A stretch of DNA of 64,000 nt from VRUE01 sp963824705 (GCA_963824705.1 CAWGQE010000003.1:620001-684000); one strand, 5' to 3'. Shown: positions 7,992-16,777, counted from the stretch's first letter. Program-made: numbers and translations. Notes: a model not told the origin generated them from the sequence alone.

Positions 7992-8533
7992 CCGACTACG
8001 TCTTCGGCTACGCCTCGCTGGTCGCTCTCAAAGACGCCGGTTCCCTTCCTGGCCACCTGCGCGGCTTTCGCCGCCGTTGGGGTGTGGCAATGAACAACTG
8101 GGAGGGCGGGGAGGGGGTCAAGCACTGGCTCGATCGCGCAAACGGTGAGAGGCCGCACATCCGCGTCGCCTACCTCGACATCTACGAGCATGCTGGCTCG
8201 GCGGTGAACGGCCTCGCGCTGCCGGTCGACCGCGAGCGACTCCGGACGCTCGACGCGCGTGAGCTCAACTACGAGCGGGTGGACGTGACCAGCTCCTTCG
8301 AACCCGAGGTCGATGGGCGCGTCTTCGCCTATGTGGGGCTCGATGCAGCCCGCGAGCGCTGCTGGCATGGTGTAGCGGCTGGCGACATCTTCGCCAGCAG
8401 CGACTACGCCGCCAGTGTGCGCCTTGCCTTTGAGCGGCTTGGGCCACGCGCCCTCGCCGAGTTCGATCGCACGACCGACCCGCTCCCCTTCCCCGAAAGG
8501 GACCTGCTCCGTGCGTGGAGCCCATCTCGGTAG
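7988..8533 (+). CDS. Gamma-glutamylcyclotransferase-like protein
   Basis: A 181-residue protein with the GGCT-like fold opening (DYVFGYASLV, matching the family's FGYGSL strand) and a candidate catalytic glutamate in RELNYERVDV. Family members cyclise gamma-glutamyl groups to 5-oxoproline, but many bacterial members have unknown substrates. GTG 7988 overlaps the thioesterase stop. The last residues (WSPSR) and the TAG stop are encoded by the left end of palindromic element copy 1, so the original C-terminus may have been altered by it. Final gene of the 3953-8533 run. Confidence 0.8.
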   Translation: MTDYVFGYASLVALKDAGSLPGHLRGFRRRWGVAMNNWEGGEGVKHWLDRANGERPHIRVAYLDIYEHAGSAVNGLALPVDRERLRTLDARELNYERVDVTSSFEPEVDGRVFAYVGLDAARERCWHGVAAGDIFASSDYAASVRLAFERLGPRALAEFDRTTDPLPFPERDLLRAWSPSR

Positions 8534-8631
8534 GGGTGGAACGTCTTGTACTTTTTCGGTGTCGGCTTCGGGCGACAGCCCAACCGCAATACACCGAAAA
8601 AGTTAAGTGGAACCCCTACCGAGATGGGCTC
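8518..8631. repeat. 112-bp palindromic gene-end element, copy 1
   Basis: An imperfect inverted repeat with ~20-bp outer arms, an invariant inner box (complement of GAAAAAGTACAAGACG at 8542-8557) and a second box CGAAAAAGTTAAG at 8595-8607. The boxes flank a variable loop of about 36 bases. It lies between two convergent genes and contains both stop codons. Each gene ends in codons for SPSR followed by TAG, read from opposite ends of the palindrome. It runs in the opposite orientation to copies 2-4. Confidence 0.9.
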
Positions 8632-11042
8632 TCGGCCACAGGTTCATAGCCAGGTGCTTCCAGCCGTTCTATCTGCGGCAGCCGCCAGAGCAGGCTGGCG
8701 ATCGTCAGCCCGATCGCCGAGCAGAACAGGGCGAGGAACCACTGGCTTGCCGTCAGTAGCGTCATTTCGAAGAAGTCGCGCACCGGTGCCGCCGCGAGGA
8801 TCAGCGCATAGAGGGCACCGAGGCCGGCGACCATCGCCAGCATGTAGCTCTGGATCGCGATGTGCTCACGGCCAGGTCCGCGCTCGAGCAGCAGGACGAA
8901 GGAGAGGCCGAGGACGATCAGCGTCGTCGTCGCCGCCGTGCGCCCCGCCTCCAGCGAGCCGCCGAAGACGGTGTCGACGAGGAAGAAGCAGAGGATCGAG
9001 CCGAGTGCCGTCGCCAGCCCCGCCGGCACCGCGAAGGCGGCCAGCGCGCGCAGCAGGCGGCCGCGGTAGAGGGGCCCGTCCGAGGGTGCCAGGGCGAGCA
9101 CGAAGGAGGGGATGCCGATCGTCAGGAAAGCGGCGAGGGTGAGGTGGCGGGGGAGGAAGGGGAAGGCGAAGCCGGGCACGGCGACGAGCACGATCAGCGC
9201 CGCCGCGTAGACGCTCTTGGTCAGGTAGAGGCGGCCGAGGCGGTGGATGTTGCGGGCGATCCGCCGACCTTCGGAGACCGCTTCGGGCAGCCGCGCGAAC
9301 TCGTCTTTGAGCAGGACCACGTCGGCGACCCCCTTCGTCACCTGCGTGCCCGAGCCCATCGCGACCGCGAGCCGGGCCTGCTTCAGCGCCGGCACGTCGT
9401 TGACCCCGTCGCCGATCATCGCCGTGTAGCGACCGGAGGCGCGCAGCGCCTCGACCAAGGCTTTCTTCTGCTCCGGCGCGATCCGGCAGAAGATCGTGTT
9501 GCCCAGCGCCGCCGCGGCCAGCCCCTCGGGGTCATCGGGAAGCTCGGAGCCCTCGATCACGCCGGCGTCGGCCGGCACCCCGACCGCGTAGGCGACCGCG
9601 GTCACCGTCGCCCGGGCGTCGCCGGAGATCAGCTTCAGGTCGACGTCGCTCTCGCGCATCGCGGCGATCGTCTCGGCGGCGTCGGCGCGCAGCGTCTCCT
9701 CGAGCACGACGAGGGCGACGGGCGTCAGCCGCGGCGGTGGGGCCTTGGCCGGGTCGTCGGGCAGCGCCTCGCCGGACTGCGCGAAGGCGACCACGCGCCG
9801 GCCGGCGGCGGTCTCCTCCTCCAGCTTGCGGGCGAGGCCCGGCGGCAGCGTCAGCGCGCCGCTCCCGGCGAGGATGTCCGGCGCCCCGAGCACGTAGCTG
9901 ATGCCGCCCAGCCGCAGCCCGCTCCACTTCCACTTCGAGGAGAACGGAACTTCGCCGCCGACCCGGCCCGGCTGCGCCGGGAAGGCCTCGGCGACGGTCT
10001 CCAGCGTGCGGTTGCGATCGCCGGCGCTTGCCGCGAAGCGTCCCAGCGCCGCCGTCGCCTCGTCGGCGTCGGTGCCCTCGGCGACCTCGACCCCGAGCAG
10101 GCGCAGCTTGCCGTCGGTCAGGGTGCCGGTCTTGTCGACGCAGATCGTGTCGACCGCGGCGAGGCTCTCGGTGGCGCTCATCTGCTGCACCAGCGTGTCT
10201 TTGCGCGCCAGCCGCACCGCCGCGACGGCGAAGGTGACGCTCATCAGCAGCACCATGCCCTCCGGGATCAGCGTCACCAGGCCGGCGGTTGCCGTCTGCG
10301 CCGCCTCGACCACGTCGGTCCCGCGCAGCTGGAAGGTGATCAGCAGCAGCACGGCCAGCGGCGCCATCGCCCAGGTGCAGGCGACGATCACCCGGTTGAC
10401 CTCGGCCTGTAAGGGCGAGGGCGGGTGGCGGAAGGCCCTCGCCTCGCCGGCGAGGCGACCCGCGTAACTCTCCGCGCGCACCGCGTCGACTCGGTAGTGG
10501 CCGGAGCCGGAGACGCAGAAGGAGCCCGAGAGCGCCCGATCTCCGGTCTCCTTGCGGATCCCGTCGGCCTCGCCGGTCAACATCGACTCGTCCAGCGTCA
10601 TTCCGCGGCTGGCGATCGTCTCGCCGTCGGCGACCAACTGGTCACCTGGCTCGATCGCGATCACGTCCCCCGGCACGATCTCCTCCGCCAGCAGGCTGAC
10701 CGCGGTGCCGTCGCGCATGACCGTGGCGTGCGGCGCGACCAGCACCGCCAGCTCGTCCAGGGTCCGCTTCGCTTTCAGCTCCTGGCGGATGCCTATGTAG
10801 GAGTTGACGATCGCGATCACCCCGAAGATCGCGTCGGCGATCAGCCCCAGCGAGAGGATGAGGACGAAGAAGACGCCGATGATCGCGTTGAAGAGGGTGA
10901 AGACGTTGCCGGCGACGATGCTTGAGACCGAGCGCGAGGAGGTGTCCGGCGGGTCGCCGAGCTTGCGCAGCCGCTTGGCCGCCTCGCTGCTGCTCAGGCC
11001 ACGCTCGGCAGCGTCTGGCGTATCGGTTGCAGTGGCGGCCAT
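8616..11042 (-). CDS. Cation-translocating P-type ATPase (CtpE-like)
   Basis: An 808-residue P-type ATPase without an N-terminal metal-binding domain. Visible are the actuator loop DESMLTGEAD (TGEA 156-159), membrane helix 4 with P260-E261-G262, the phosphorylated D303 in DKTGTLTD, and the hinge motif GDGVNDVPALKQA. The PEG helix and the DELAVL region resemble actinobacterial CtpE calcium-type pumps more than heavy-metal CPx pumps. It would move a cation across the membrane using ATP. The final SPSR and stop codon come from palindromic element copy 1. It is divergent from the F420 oxidoreductase at 11072. Ion specificity is inferred only. Confidence 0.88.
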   Translation of the reverse strand: MAATATDTPDAAERGLSSSEAAKRLRKLGDPPDTSSRSVSSIVAGNVFTLFNAIIGVFFVLILSLGLIADAIFGVIAIVNSYIGIRQELKAKRTLDELAVLVAPHATVMRDGTAVSLLAEEIVPGDVIAIEPGDQLVADGETIASRGMTLDESMLTGEADGIRKETGDRALSGSFCVSGSGHYRVDAVRAESYAGRLAGEARAFRHPPSPLQAEVNRVIVACTWAMAPLAVLLLITFQLRGTDVVEAAQTATAGLVTLIPEGMVLLMSVTFAVAAVRLARKDTLVQQMSATESLAAVDTICVDKTGTLTDGKLRLLGVEVAEGTDADEATAALGRFAASAGDRNRTLETVAEAFPAQPGRVGGEVPFSSKWKWSGLRLGGISYVLGAPDILAGSGALTLPPGLARKLEEETAAGRRVVAFAQSGEALPDDPAKAPPPRLTPVALVVLEETLRADAAETIAAMRESDVDLKLISGDARATVTAVAYAVGVPADAGVIEGSELPDDPEGLAAAALGNTIFCRIAPEQKKALVEALRASGRYTAMIGDGVNDVPALKQARLAVAMGSGTQVTKGVADVVLLKDEFARLPEAVSEGRRIARNIHRLGRLYLTKSVYAAALIVLVAVPGFAFPFLPRHLTLAAFLTIGIPSFVLALAPSDGPLYRGRLLRALAAFAVPAGLATALGSILCFFLVDTVFGGSLEAGRTAATTTLIVLGLSFVLLLERGPGREHIAIQSYMLAMVAGLGALYALILAAAPVRDFFEMTLLTASQWFLALFCSAIGLTIASLLWRLPQIERLEAPGYEPVAESPSR

Positions 11043-11050
11043 AGGGGGAC

Positions 11051-11062
11051 ATTCAATAGGGT
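11051..11062. promoter_or_regulatory. Overlapping divergent -10 boxes, ATPase and F420 oxidoreductase
   Basis: TAGGGT (11057-11062) is nine bases before ATG 11072 on the plus strand. TTGAAT (minus strand, 11051-11056) is eight bases before ATG 11042. The whole intergenic gap is 29 bases and neither start has a Shine-Dalgarno sequence. Confidence 0.4.
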
Positions 11063-11071
11063 TCCCGGCGG

Positions 11072-12133
11072 ATGGCTTTGAAACTCGGACTTAACCTCGG
11101 CTACTGGGGCATAGGCCCCGCCGGCGACGATGCGCTCGAGGTCGTGCTGGCGGCCGAGGCGGCCGGCTTCGAGTCGGTCTGGGCGGCCGAGTCCTACGGC
11201 TCCGACGTGGTCAGCGTGCTTGCCTGGCTGGCGCCGCAGACCAGCACCATCAACCTGGGTGCCGCGATCCTGCAGGTGCCGGCACGGCCTCCGGCCGCCG
11301 CGGCGATGGCCGGAGCGACGATCGACAAGCTTTCCGGCGGTCGCTTCCTCTTCGGCTTCGGGCCCTCCGGGCCGCAGGTCTCCGAAGGTTGGTACGGCGT
11401 CCCCTACTCGAAGCCCTGGGGCCGCACCCGCGAGTACATCGAAGTCGTGCGGGAGATCGTCGCCCGCGAGGGCAAGGTCGACCACCAGGGCGAGCACTAC
11501 CAGTTGCCCCTGCCGGGCGGCGAGGGCAAGCCGCTGAAGCTCAACTTCCACCCCGAGCGGGCGAGCATCCCCGTCTTCGTTGGTGCGATCGGCCGCAAAT
11601 CGGTCGAGATGGCGGCGGAGATCTGCGACGGCTGGATCCCGATCTTCTTCAGCGTCGACGCCTTCGAGCAGACCTGGGGCGAGCATCTGGAGGCGGGCTT
11701 CGCCAAGGGCGGGCGGCAGCGCTCCGACCTCGAGGTCTCGCCCTCGCTGCAGGTGGCGATCGACGGCGACCTGGAGGCGGCCAAGAGCGTCGTCAAGGCC
11801 GGCCTCGTCCTCTACTTCGGCGGCATGGGCAGCCGCAAGACCAACTTCTACGTCGACCTCGCCCACCGCTTCGGCTTCGGCAACGTCGCCGACGATGTCC
11901 AGCGTCGCTTCCAGGACGGCGACCGCGACGGTGCCTTCCAGGCGATGCCCGACGAGATCGTCGAGGCGACCTCGCTGGTCGGCACCGAGGCTGAGGTGGC
12001 CGAGCGGATCGAGCGCTTTCGCGGCGCCGGCATCGACCGCCTGATCGTCTCGCCGGTGCACGTCGAGCGCGATCAGCAGCTGCACACCCTTGAGCGACTG
12101 GCGTCCCTGGCGGGCGTCAAGACACCCTCCTAG
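11072..12133 (+). CDS. LLM class F420-dependent oxidoreductase
   Basis: A 353-residue luciferase-like (TIM barrel) flavin/F420 oxidoreductase. Typical landmarks are the first strand KLGLNLGYWG, the VWAAESYGSD segment, the LSGGRFLFGFGPSGPQ phosphate-loop region near residues 88-105, and a late DRLIVSPVH strand. Actinobacterial members commonly use the deazaflavin F420 for hydride transfer. It begins 29 bases from the divergent P-type ATPase and precedes pntA by 45 bases. It is one of three LLM proteins here, so the organism probably makes F420. Substrate unknown. Confidence 0.88.
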   Translation: MALKLGLNLGYWGIGPAGDDALEVVLAAEAAGFESVWAAESYGSDVVSVLAWLAPQTSTINLGAAILQVPARPPAAAAMAGATIDKLSGGRFLFGFGPSGPQVSEGWYGVPYSKPWGRTREYIEVVREIVAREGKVDHQGEHYQLPLPGGEGKPLKLNFHPERASIPVFVGAIGRKSVEMAAEICDGWIPIFFSVDAFEQTWGEHLEAGFAKGGRQRSDLEVSPSLQVAIDGDLEAAKSVVKAGLVLYFGGMGSRKTNFYVDLAHRFGFGNVADDVQRRFQDGDRDGAFQAMPDEIVEATSLVGTEAEVAERIERFRGAGIDRLIVSPVHVERDQQLHTLERLASLAGVKTPS

Positions 12134-12178
12134 CCGCTTGTCATAAGGTCCCCCGCCGCAGATCTTGTTGATGACGCC

Positions 12179-13606
12179 ATGAAGATCGGAGTGCCGAAAG
12201 AGACCGCCGATGGGGAGCGCCGGGTCGCGCTCGTCCCTGACGCTGTCAAATCGCTGAAGAAGAACGAGCACGTCGACGTGCTCGTCGAGCGTGGCGCGGG
12301 CGATGCCGCCGGTCATCCCGACTCCCAGTACGAGGAGGCGGGGGCCGAGGTCGTCGACCCCGACGTCGCCTGGGGCGCCGACGTCGTCCTTCGCGTCGCC
12401 GCCCCCACCGCCGAGCAGATCGGCAAGCTCAGCTCCAACCAGCTTCTGATCGGCCACCTCTCGCCCTGGACCGCGGCCGAGACCAACAAGGCGCTGGCCG
12501 CCGCGGGTGTGACCAGCTTCGCGATGGAGGCGATCCCGCGCACGACGCGCGCCCAGGCGATGGACGCGCTCTCCTCGCAGGCCGCCGCCGGCGGTTACGC
12601 GGCGATGCTGATCGCCGCCCGCAAGTCGGGCCGCTTCTTCGGCATGATGACCACCGCGGCCGGCACCGTGCCGCCCGCCAAGGTGCTGGTGCTGGGCGCC
12701 GGCGTCGCCGGGCTGCAGGCGGTCGCCACGGCGAAGCGTTTGGGCGCGATCGTCACCGGCTTCGACATCCGCCGCGCCGCCTGGGAGCAGATCGCCTCGC
12801 TCGGCGGTCGTCCGCTCGAACTCGACTTCATCCCCGACGCCGAAGGCGAGGGCGGCTACGCCCGCCCGCTGACCGACGAGGAGAACGCCAAGGTCGTCGA
12901 GGCGATCGGCGAGAACGCCGCCAAACAGGACGTGATCGTCACCACCGCGGCGATTCCCGGTCGCCCGGCGCCGCTGCTGATCACCGCCGACGCGGTCCGC
13001 ACCATGCAGCCCGGCTCGGTGATCGTCGACCTCGCCGCCGAGAGCGGCGGCAACTGCGAGCTGACCGAGGCGGGGCAGACCGTGGTCGAGGGCGGCGTCA
13101 AGGTAGTCGGCCCGCGCAACCTGGCCAGCGAGATGCCGGCCCCGGCCTCGCAGCTCTACGCCAAGAACCTGGAGAACCTGCTTGGCCTGCTCGTCACCGA
13201 GGAGGGCCAGCTGAACGTCGACTTCGAGGACGACATCGTCGCCGCCGCCTGCATCACGCACGGCGGCGAGATCCGCAACGAGAGGGCGGCTAAATCGAGC
13301 CTCTTCACCGAGATCACGATCTTCGTCCTCGCCGCCTTCGTCGGCTTCGAGGTGATCTCCAAGGTCCCGACCACCCTGCACACGCCGCTGATGTCGCAGA
13401 CCAACGCGATCCACGGCATCGTCATGCTCGGCGGTCTGATCGTCGTCGGCTACGCCAACGACCCGCTCGAGTACGTGATCGGCACGATCGCGATCGCCTT
13501 CGGCGCGATCAACATCGTCGGCGGCTTCATGGTCACCGACCGGATGCTCGGCATGTTCTCCAAAAAGCCGAAACCGAAGGTCAAGGACGGGGAGGGCGGC
13601 TCGTGA
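12179..13606 (+). CDS. pntA: NAD(P) transhydrogenase subunit alpha
   Basis: A 475-residue PntA with both parts fused. The soluble NAD(H)-binding domain I starts at MKIGVPKETADGERRVAL and has the Rossmann loop VLGAGVAGLQ near residue 178. The C-terminal membrane helices run from ~380 to the end (TEITIFVLAAFVGFEV onward). With PntB it couples hydride transfer between NADH and NADP+ to proton flow, supplying NADPH. The stop overlaps the pntB start (GTGA). No Shine-Dalgarno is obvious; a TAAGGT box lies about 35 bases upstream. Length is slightly below the E. coli protein. Confidence 0.95.
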   Translation: MKIGVPKETADGERRVALVPDAVKSLKKNEHVDVLVERGAGDAAGHPDSQYEEAGAEVVDPDVAWGADVVLRVAAPTAEQIGKLSSNQLLIGHLSPWTAAETNKALAAAGVTSFAMEAIPRTTRAQAMDALSSQAAAGGYAAMLIAARKSGRFFGMMTTAAGTVPPAKVLVLGAGVAGLQAVATAKRLGAIVTGFDIRRAAWEQIASLGGRPLELDFIPDAEGEGGYARPLTDEENAKVVEAIGENAAKQDVIVTTAAIPGRPAPLLITADAVRTMQPGSVIVDLAAESGGNCELTEAGQTVVEGGVKVVGPRNLASEMPAPASQLYAKNLENLLGLLVTEEGQLNVDFEDDIVAAACITHGGEIRNERAAKSSLFTEITIFVLAAFVGFEVISKVPTTLHTPLMSQTNAIHGIVMLGGLIVVGYANDPLEYVIGTIAIAFGAINIVGGFMVTDRMLGMFSKKPKPKVKDGEGGS

Positions 13607-15018
13607 TCGAGGCCGTGCTCAAGCCGGGTGGCGACGCCGCCACCGCGCTCTACATCGTCGCCTTCTCGCTCTTCATCATCGGCGTCAAACGCGGCACCCA
13701 CCCGACCTCCGCCAAGCAGGGCAACCTGATCGCCGCCGGGGGCATGGTTGTCGCGGTCGTCACCACCCTGCTCTTGGACGGGATCGGCAACTGGGGCCTG
13801 ATCGCGATCGGCCTTGGGGTTGGCTCGGCTGTCGGCGTGATCGCCTCGACCCGCGTGCAGATGACCGAGATGCCGCAGATGGTCGCCCTCTACAACGGCG
13901 TCGGCGGCGGTGCCGTCGCGCTGATCGCCTGGTCGGAGATCCGCCACGGGATCTCGCTCGGCGAGGAGATCCCGCTCGACACGCTGATTCCGGTGCTCTT
14001 TGCCGGGGTGGTGGGCTCGATCTCCTTCTGGGGGTCGAACATCGCCTTCGCCAAGCTCCAGGACCTGATCCCGACCCGACCGCTCGCCGTCCCCGGCCAG
14101 CAGGTGATCAACGTCGTCCTCCTGCTCGGCATCGTCGCCGCCTGCGTCGACATCGCGGTCAACAACGGCGATCCATCACAAGGCCTCTTCATCGCGATCC
14201 TGATCGCCGCGGCGCTGCTCGGCAACCTCGTCGTGCTGCCGATCGGTGGCGCCGACATGCCGGTCGTGATCTCGCTGCTCAACGCCTTCACCGGCCTCTC
14301 CGCCGCGGCGGCGGGCTTCGCTCTCGACAACGTCGCGCTGATCGTCGCCGGCACCCTGGTCGGCTCCTCGGGAACGATCCTGACGATGGAGATGGCGACG
14401 GCGATGAACCGCTCTGTCGCCAACGTCCTCTTCGCGGGCTTCGGCGGTGCCCCGGCCGGCGGGGGCGGAGGTTCCGGCGAGGAGAGACCGCACGTCTCGA
14501 TCGGCGCCCAGGACGCGGCGATCAAGCTCGCCTACGCCGACACGGTCGTGATCGTCCCCGGCTACGGCCTCGCGGTCGCCCAGGCCCAGCACGCGATCAA
14601 GGAGGTCGCCGACGAGCTGGAGAAGCGCGGCGTCACCGTCAACTACGCGATCCATCCCGTCGCCGGCCGCATGCCTGGCCACATGAACGTCCTGCTTGCC
14701 GAGGCCGACGTGCCCTATGAGCAGTTGCGCGAGATGGAGGACATCAACCCGGAAATGCCGCGCACCGACGTGGCGGTCATCGTCGGCGCCAACGACGTCA
14801 CCAACCCGGCGGCGAAAAACGACCCCGACAGCCCGATCGCCGGCATGCCGATCATCGAAGTAAGCGAGGCCCAGCAGGTGATCGTGATCAAGCGCTCGCT
14901 CAGCCCCGGCTTCGCCGGCATCGACAACGACCTCTTCTACGAACCGAATACGTCGATGCTCTTCGCCGACGCCAAACAGGCCGCGGCGGACATAGCCGGC
15001 GAGATCCAGAACCTCTAG
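13603..15018 (+). CDS. pntB: NAD(P) transhydrogenase subunit beta
   Basis: A 471-residue PntB. About nine membrane helices occupy residues 1-270, beginning TALYIVAFSLFIIGVKRGTHP. A Gly-rich linker (~285-295) leads to the NADP(H)-binding domain III, with GYGLAVAQAQ and HPVAGRMPGHMNVLLAEA in the last 180 residues. It forms the proton channel and NADP site of the PntAB complex in the cytoplasmic membrane. GTG 13603 overlaps the pntA stop by four bases. A short GC hairpin (15023-15039) follows the stop. Confidence 0.95.
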   Translation: MIEAVLKPGGDAATALYIVAFSLFIIGVKRGTHPTSAKQGNLIAAGGMVVAVVTTLLLDGIGNWGLIAIGLGVGSAVGVIASTRVQMTEMPQMVALYNGVGGGAVALIAWSEIRHGISLGEEIPLDTLIPVLFAGVVGSISFWGSNIAFAKLQDLIPTRPLAVPGQQVINVVLLLGIVAACVDIAVNNGDPSQGLFIAILIAAALLGNLVVLPIGGADMPVVISLLNAFTGLSAAAAGFALDNVALIVAGTLVGSSGTILTMEMATAMNRSVANVLFAGFGGAPAGGGGGSGEERPHVSIGAQDAAIKLAYADTVVIVPGYGLAVAQAQHAIKEVADELEKRGVTVNYAIHPVAGRMPGHMNVLLAEADVPYEQLREMEDINPEMPRTDVAVIVGANDVTNPAAKNDPDSPIAGMPIIEVSEAQQVIVIKRSLSPGFAGIDNDLFYEPNTSMLFADAKQAAADIAGEIQNL

Positions 15019-15022
15019 GCGC

Positions 15023-15039
15023 CGCCCCTGGAGGGGGCG
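15023..15039 (+). terminator. Short GC hairpin after pntB
   Basis: A 6-bp GC-only stem (CGCCCC with its complement) around a five-base loop, starting five bases after the pntB stop and lacking a U-run. Weak evidence for termination. Confidence 0.3.
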
Positions 15040-15068
15040 AGATCGACGCCCTGCGCCCTTGGTGGTGC

Positions 15069-15938
15069 GTGGACGAGCGTGGGCAGGGGACTGTGGAGTG
15101 GGTTGGGCTTGTCGCGGTGGTCTCGTTTCTGCTCGTCGCGCTTGTGGCGACTGGGGTGCGGGTGCCGGGGACTGAGCTGGCTCGGGCTCTCGCTTCGCGG
15201 ATGCTTTGTGCGGTGTCGATGGCGGACGGTTGTGGCGATGAGCCGGCGCTGATCGCTGCTTATGGCTCCGACGTCGGCGAGCTGGTGCGCCGGCATATGC
15301 CGGCGATCTTCTTCGAGCAGGGGTCTCACGCACTGCCGGTGGATTTTCGGCGCTGCCGTGATGTCGAGTGTGGCGACGGGTCGGCGCGCGGCCTGGTGCA
15401 TGAGACCGATGTCGGGCTGCCGGTGACTGCGTTCGTCCACGTGATCGACTCCGGCGGCAACCTCTATATCCAGTACTGGCTCTACTACGCCGACTCGGCC
15501 ACTCTGCGCGGCGTGCCGATCGCAGGAGATGCCGGCTATCACGAAGACGATTGGGAAAGCGTCCAAATTCGCATCGGTCCCGATGGCAGCGTCGACGAGC
15601 GGGCCTCGTCGCACCACGGCTACAACTACGCGCAGAGCGCCGCCAACGCTGGATCGGACGCGGGAATCGATCCGCTCCGAGACCTGGCGGAAGACGTCGG
15701 CGCCCGGCCGCGCAACGGCTGGGGACCCGAGACCCACATGCTCGTCGTCTCCGGCGGCAGCCACGCGGGCAATGCGAACGGCTTCCTCCGCATCGACCGC
15801 GTCACCCCCGGTCGCCGCGTGCACCTCATCCCCCTCGAGCCGATCGCGGCCGGCGAAGGCGCCGCCTACCGCTTCGCGGTCAGCCCGCCCTGGCGCAAGC
15901 GTGTCTGGCGCGACCCTGAGGCGAGCGGTACCGGCTGA
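15069..15938 (+). CDS. Pilin-like N-terminus joined to a Vps62-like domain
   Basis: A 289-residue protein. The N-terminus DERGQGTVEWVGLVAVVSFL resembles the Flp/TadE prepilin class: a G/E cleavage-like site followed by one hydrophobic helix to about residue 30. The rest matches the Vps62-type beta domain, with IQYWLYYADS, GYHEDDWESVQIRI and a late THMLVVSGGSHAG. It is probably exported and anchored at the cell surface, perhaps processed by a prepilin peptidase. No tad genes are adjacent. The first ~60 codons favour T- and G-ending codons, unlike the rest. GTG start, no clear ribosome site. Function unknown. Confidence 0.75.
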   Translation: MDERGQGTVEWVGLVAVVSFLLVALVATGVRVPGTELARALASRMLCAVSMADGCGDEPALIAAYGSDVGELVRRHMPAIFFEQGSHALPVDFRRCRDVECGDGSARGLVHETDVGLPVTAFVHVIDSGGNLYIQYWLYYADSATLRGVPIAGDAGYHEDDWESVQIRIGPDGSVDERASSHHGYNYAQSAANAGSDAGIDPLRDLAEDVGARPRNGWGPETHMLVVSGGSHAGNANGFLRIDRVTPGRRVHLIPLEPIAAGEGAAYRFAVSPPWRKRVWRDPEASGTG

Positions 15939-15946
15939 CACGGCCC

Positions 15947-15990
15947 TGATGGAACATTGTGGCCCTCAGAGGGGCCACAAAGTTCCATCA
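15947..15990. terminator. Long bidirectional hairpin between convergent genes
   Basis: Arms TGATGGAAC (15947-15955) and TTGTGGCCC (15957-15965) pair with 15982-15990 and 15972-15980, with one A-A mismatch and a six-base loop. The element starts nine bases after one stop codon and ends seven bases before the other. No U-run. Confidence 0.6.
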
Positions 15991-15997
15991 TCGGGCT

Positions 15998-16762
15998 CTA
16001 CCTCGGCGGCATGCGCAGGGCGCCGTCGAGGCGGATCGTCTCGCCGTTGAGCATCGGGTTGGCGACGATCTGCTCGACCAGCTGCGCGTATTCCGCCGGG
16101 CGGCCAAGTCGCGAGGGGAAGGGAATGCCCGCGCCGAGCGCGGTGCGAGCCTCCTCGGGCAGCGCCGCCAGCAGTGGCGTGTCGAAGAGTCCGGGAGCGA
16201 TCGTCATGACCCGCACCCCGCGCGAGGCCATGTCGCGGGCCGCGGGCAGGGTCATGCCGACGATGCCGCCCTTCGAGGCGGAGTAGGCGATCTGGCCGAT
16301 CTGACCGTCGTAGGCAGCGATCGAGGCGGTGTTGACGCAGACGCCGCGCTCACCCTCCTCGTCCGGCTCGTTCTCGCTCATCGCCGCCGCGGCGAGTCGC
16401 AGGACGTTGAAGGTCCCGATCAGGTTGACCTTGACCACGTTGGAGAAGAATTCGAGGTTGTGGGGACCACCCTTGTGGGCGACGCGCTCGGCCCAGCCGA
16501 TCCCGGCGCAGCAGACCGAGATCCGCAGGCCGTCCTCGCCCACTCCCGCAGCGCGCTCGACCGCCGCCGCGACCGCGGTCTCATCGGTGACGTCGGCCTC
16601 GACGAAGGTCGCGCCGAGCTCCCCCGCCAGCGCTTCGCCCTTCTCGGCGTTGAGGTCGGCGATGACCACGCTCGCGCCCGCAGCGGCCAGCGCCCGCGCG
16701 GTCGCCTCGCCGAGCCCGGAGGCTCCCCCTGCGACCAGCGCGCCTTTGGCGGAGATTTTCAC
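15998..16762 (-). CDS. Short-chain dehydrogenase, 3-hydroxyacyl-CoA/HSD10-like
   Basis: A 254-residue SDR. The cofactor loop G12-x3-G16-x-G18 (AGGASGLGEA), the CCAGIG strand and the catalytic YSASK motif are all present. The nearest look-alikes are type II 3-hydroxyacyl-CoA/17-beta-hydroxysteroid dehydrogenases (LDTP-like loop GLFDTPLLAALPEE). It would oxidise a 3-hydroxyacyl-CoA or steroid alcohol with NAD+. GTG 16762 is the start, with TAGGCT nine bases upstream and no Shine-Dalgarno. Divergent from egtB. Substrate assignment is inference from family resemblance. Confidence 0.88.
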   Translation of the reverse strand: MKISAKGALVAGGASGLGEATARALAAAGASVVIADLNAEKGEALAGELGATFVEADVTDETAVAAAVERAAGVGEDGLRISVCCAGIGWAERVAHKGGPHNLEFFSNVVKVNLIGTFNVLRLAAAAMSENEPDEEGERGVCVNTASIAAYDGQIGQIAYSASKGGIVGMTLPAARDMASRGVRVMTIAPGLFDTPLLAALPEEARTALGAGIPFPSRLGRPAEYAQLVEQIVANPMLNGETIRLDGALRMPPR

Positions 16763-16771
16763 AGCCGCGGG

Positions 16772-16777
16772 AGCCTA
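16772..16777 (-). promoter_or_regulatory. Putative leaderless -10 box of the SDR gene
   Basis: TAGGCT on the minus strand, nine bases before GTG 16762, with no Shine-Dalgarno sequence. Confidence 0.45.

Noticed and set aside
8546..8631. Open frames through the palindromic elements giving KKLSGTPTGMGS-like translations
   Set aside because: The right half of the frame recurs, but loop length changes shift the left half between copies. The invariant parts are better explained as structure-linked boxes than as codons.
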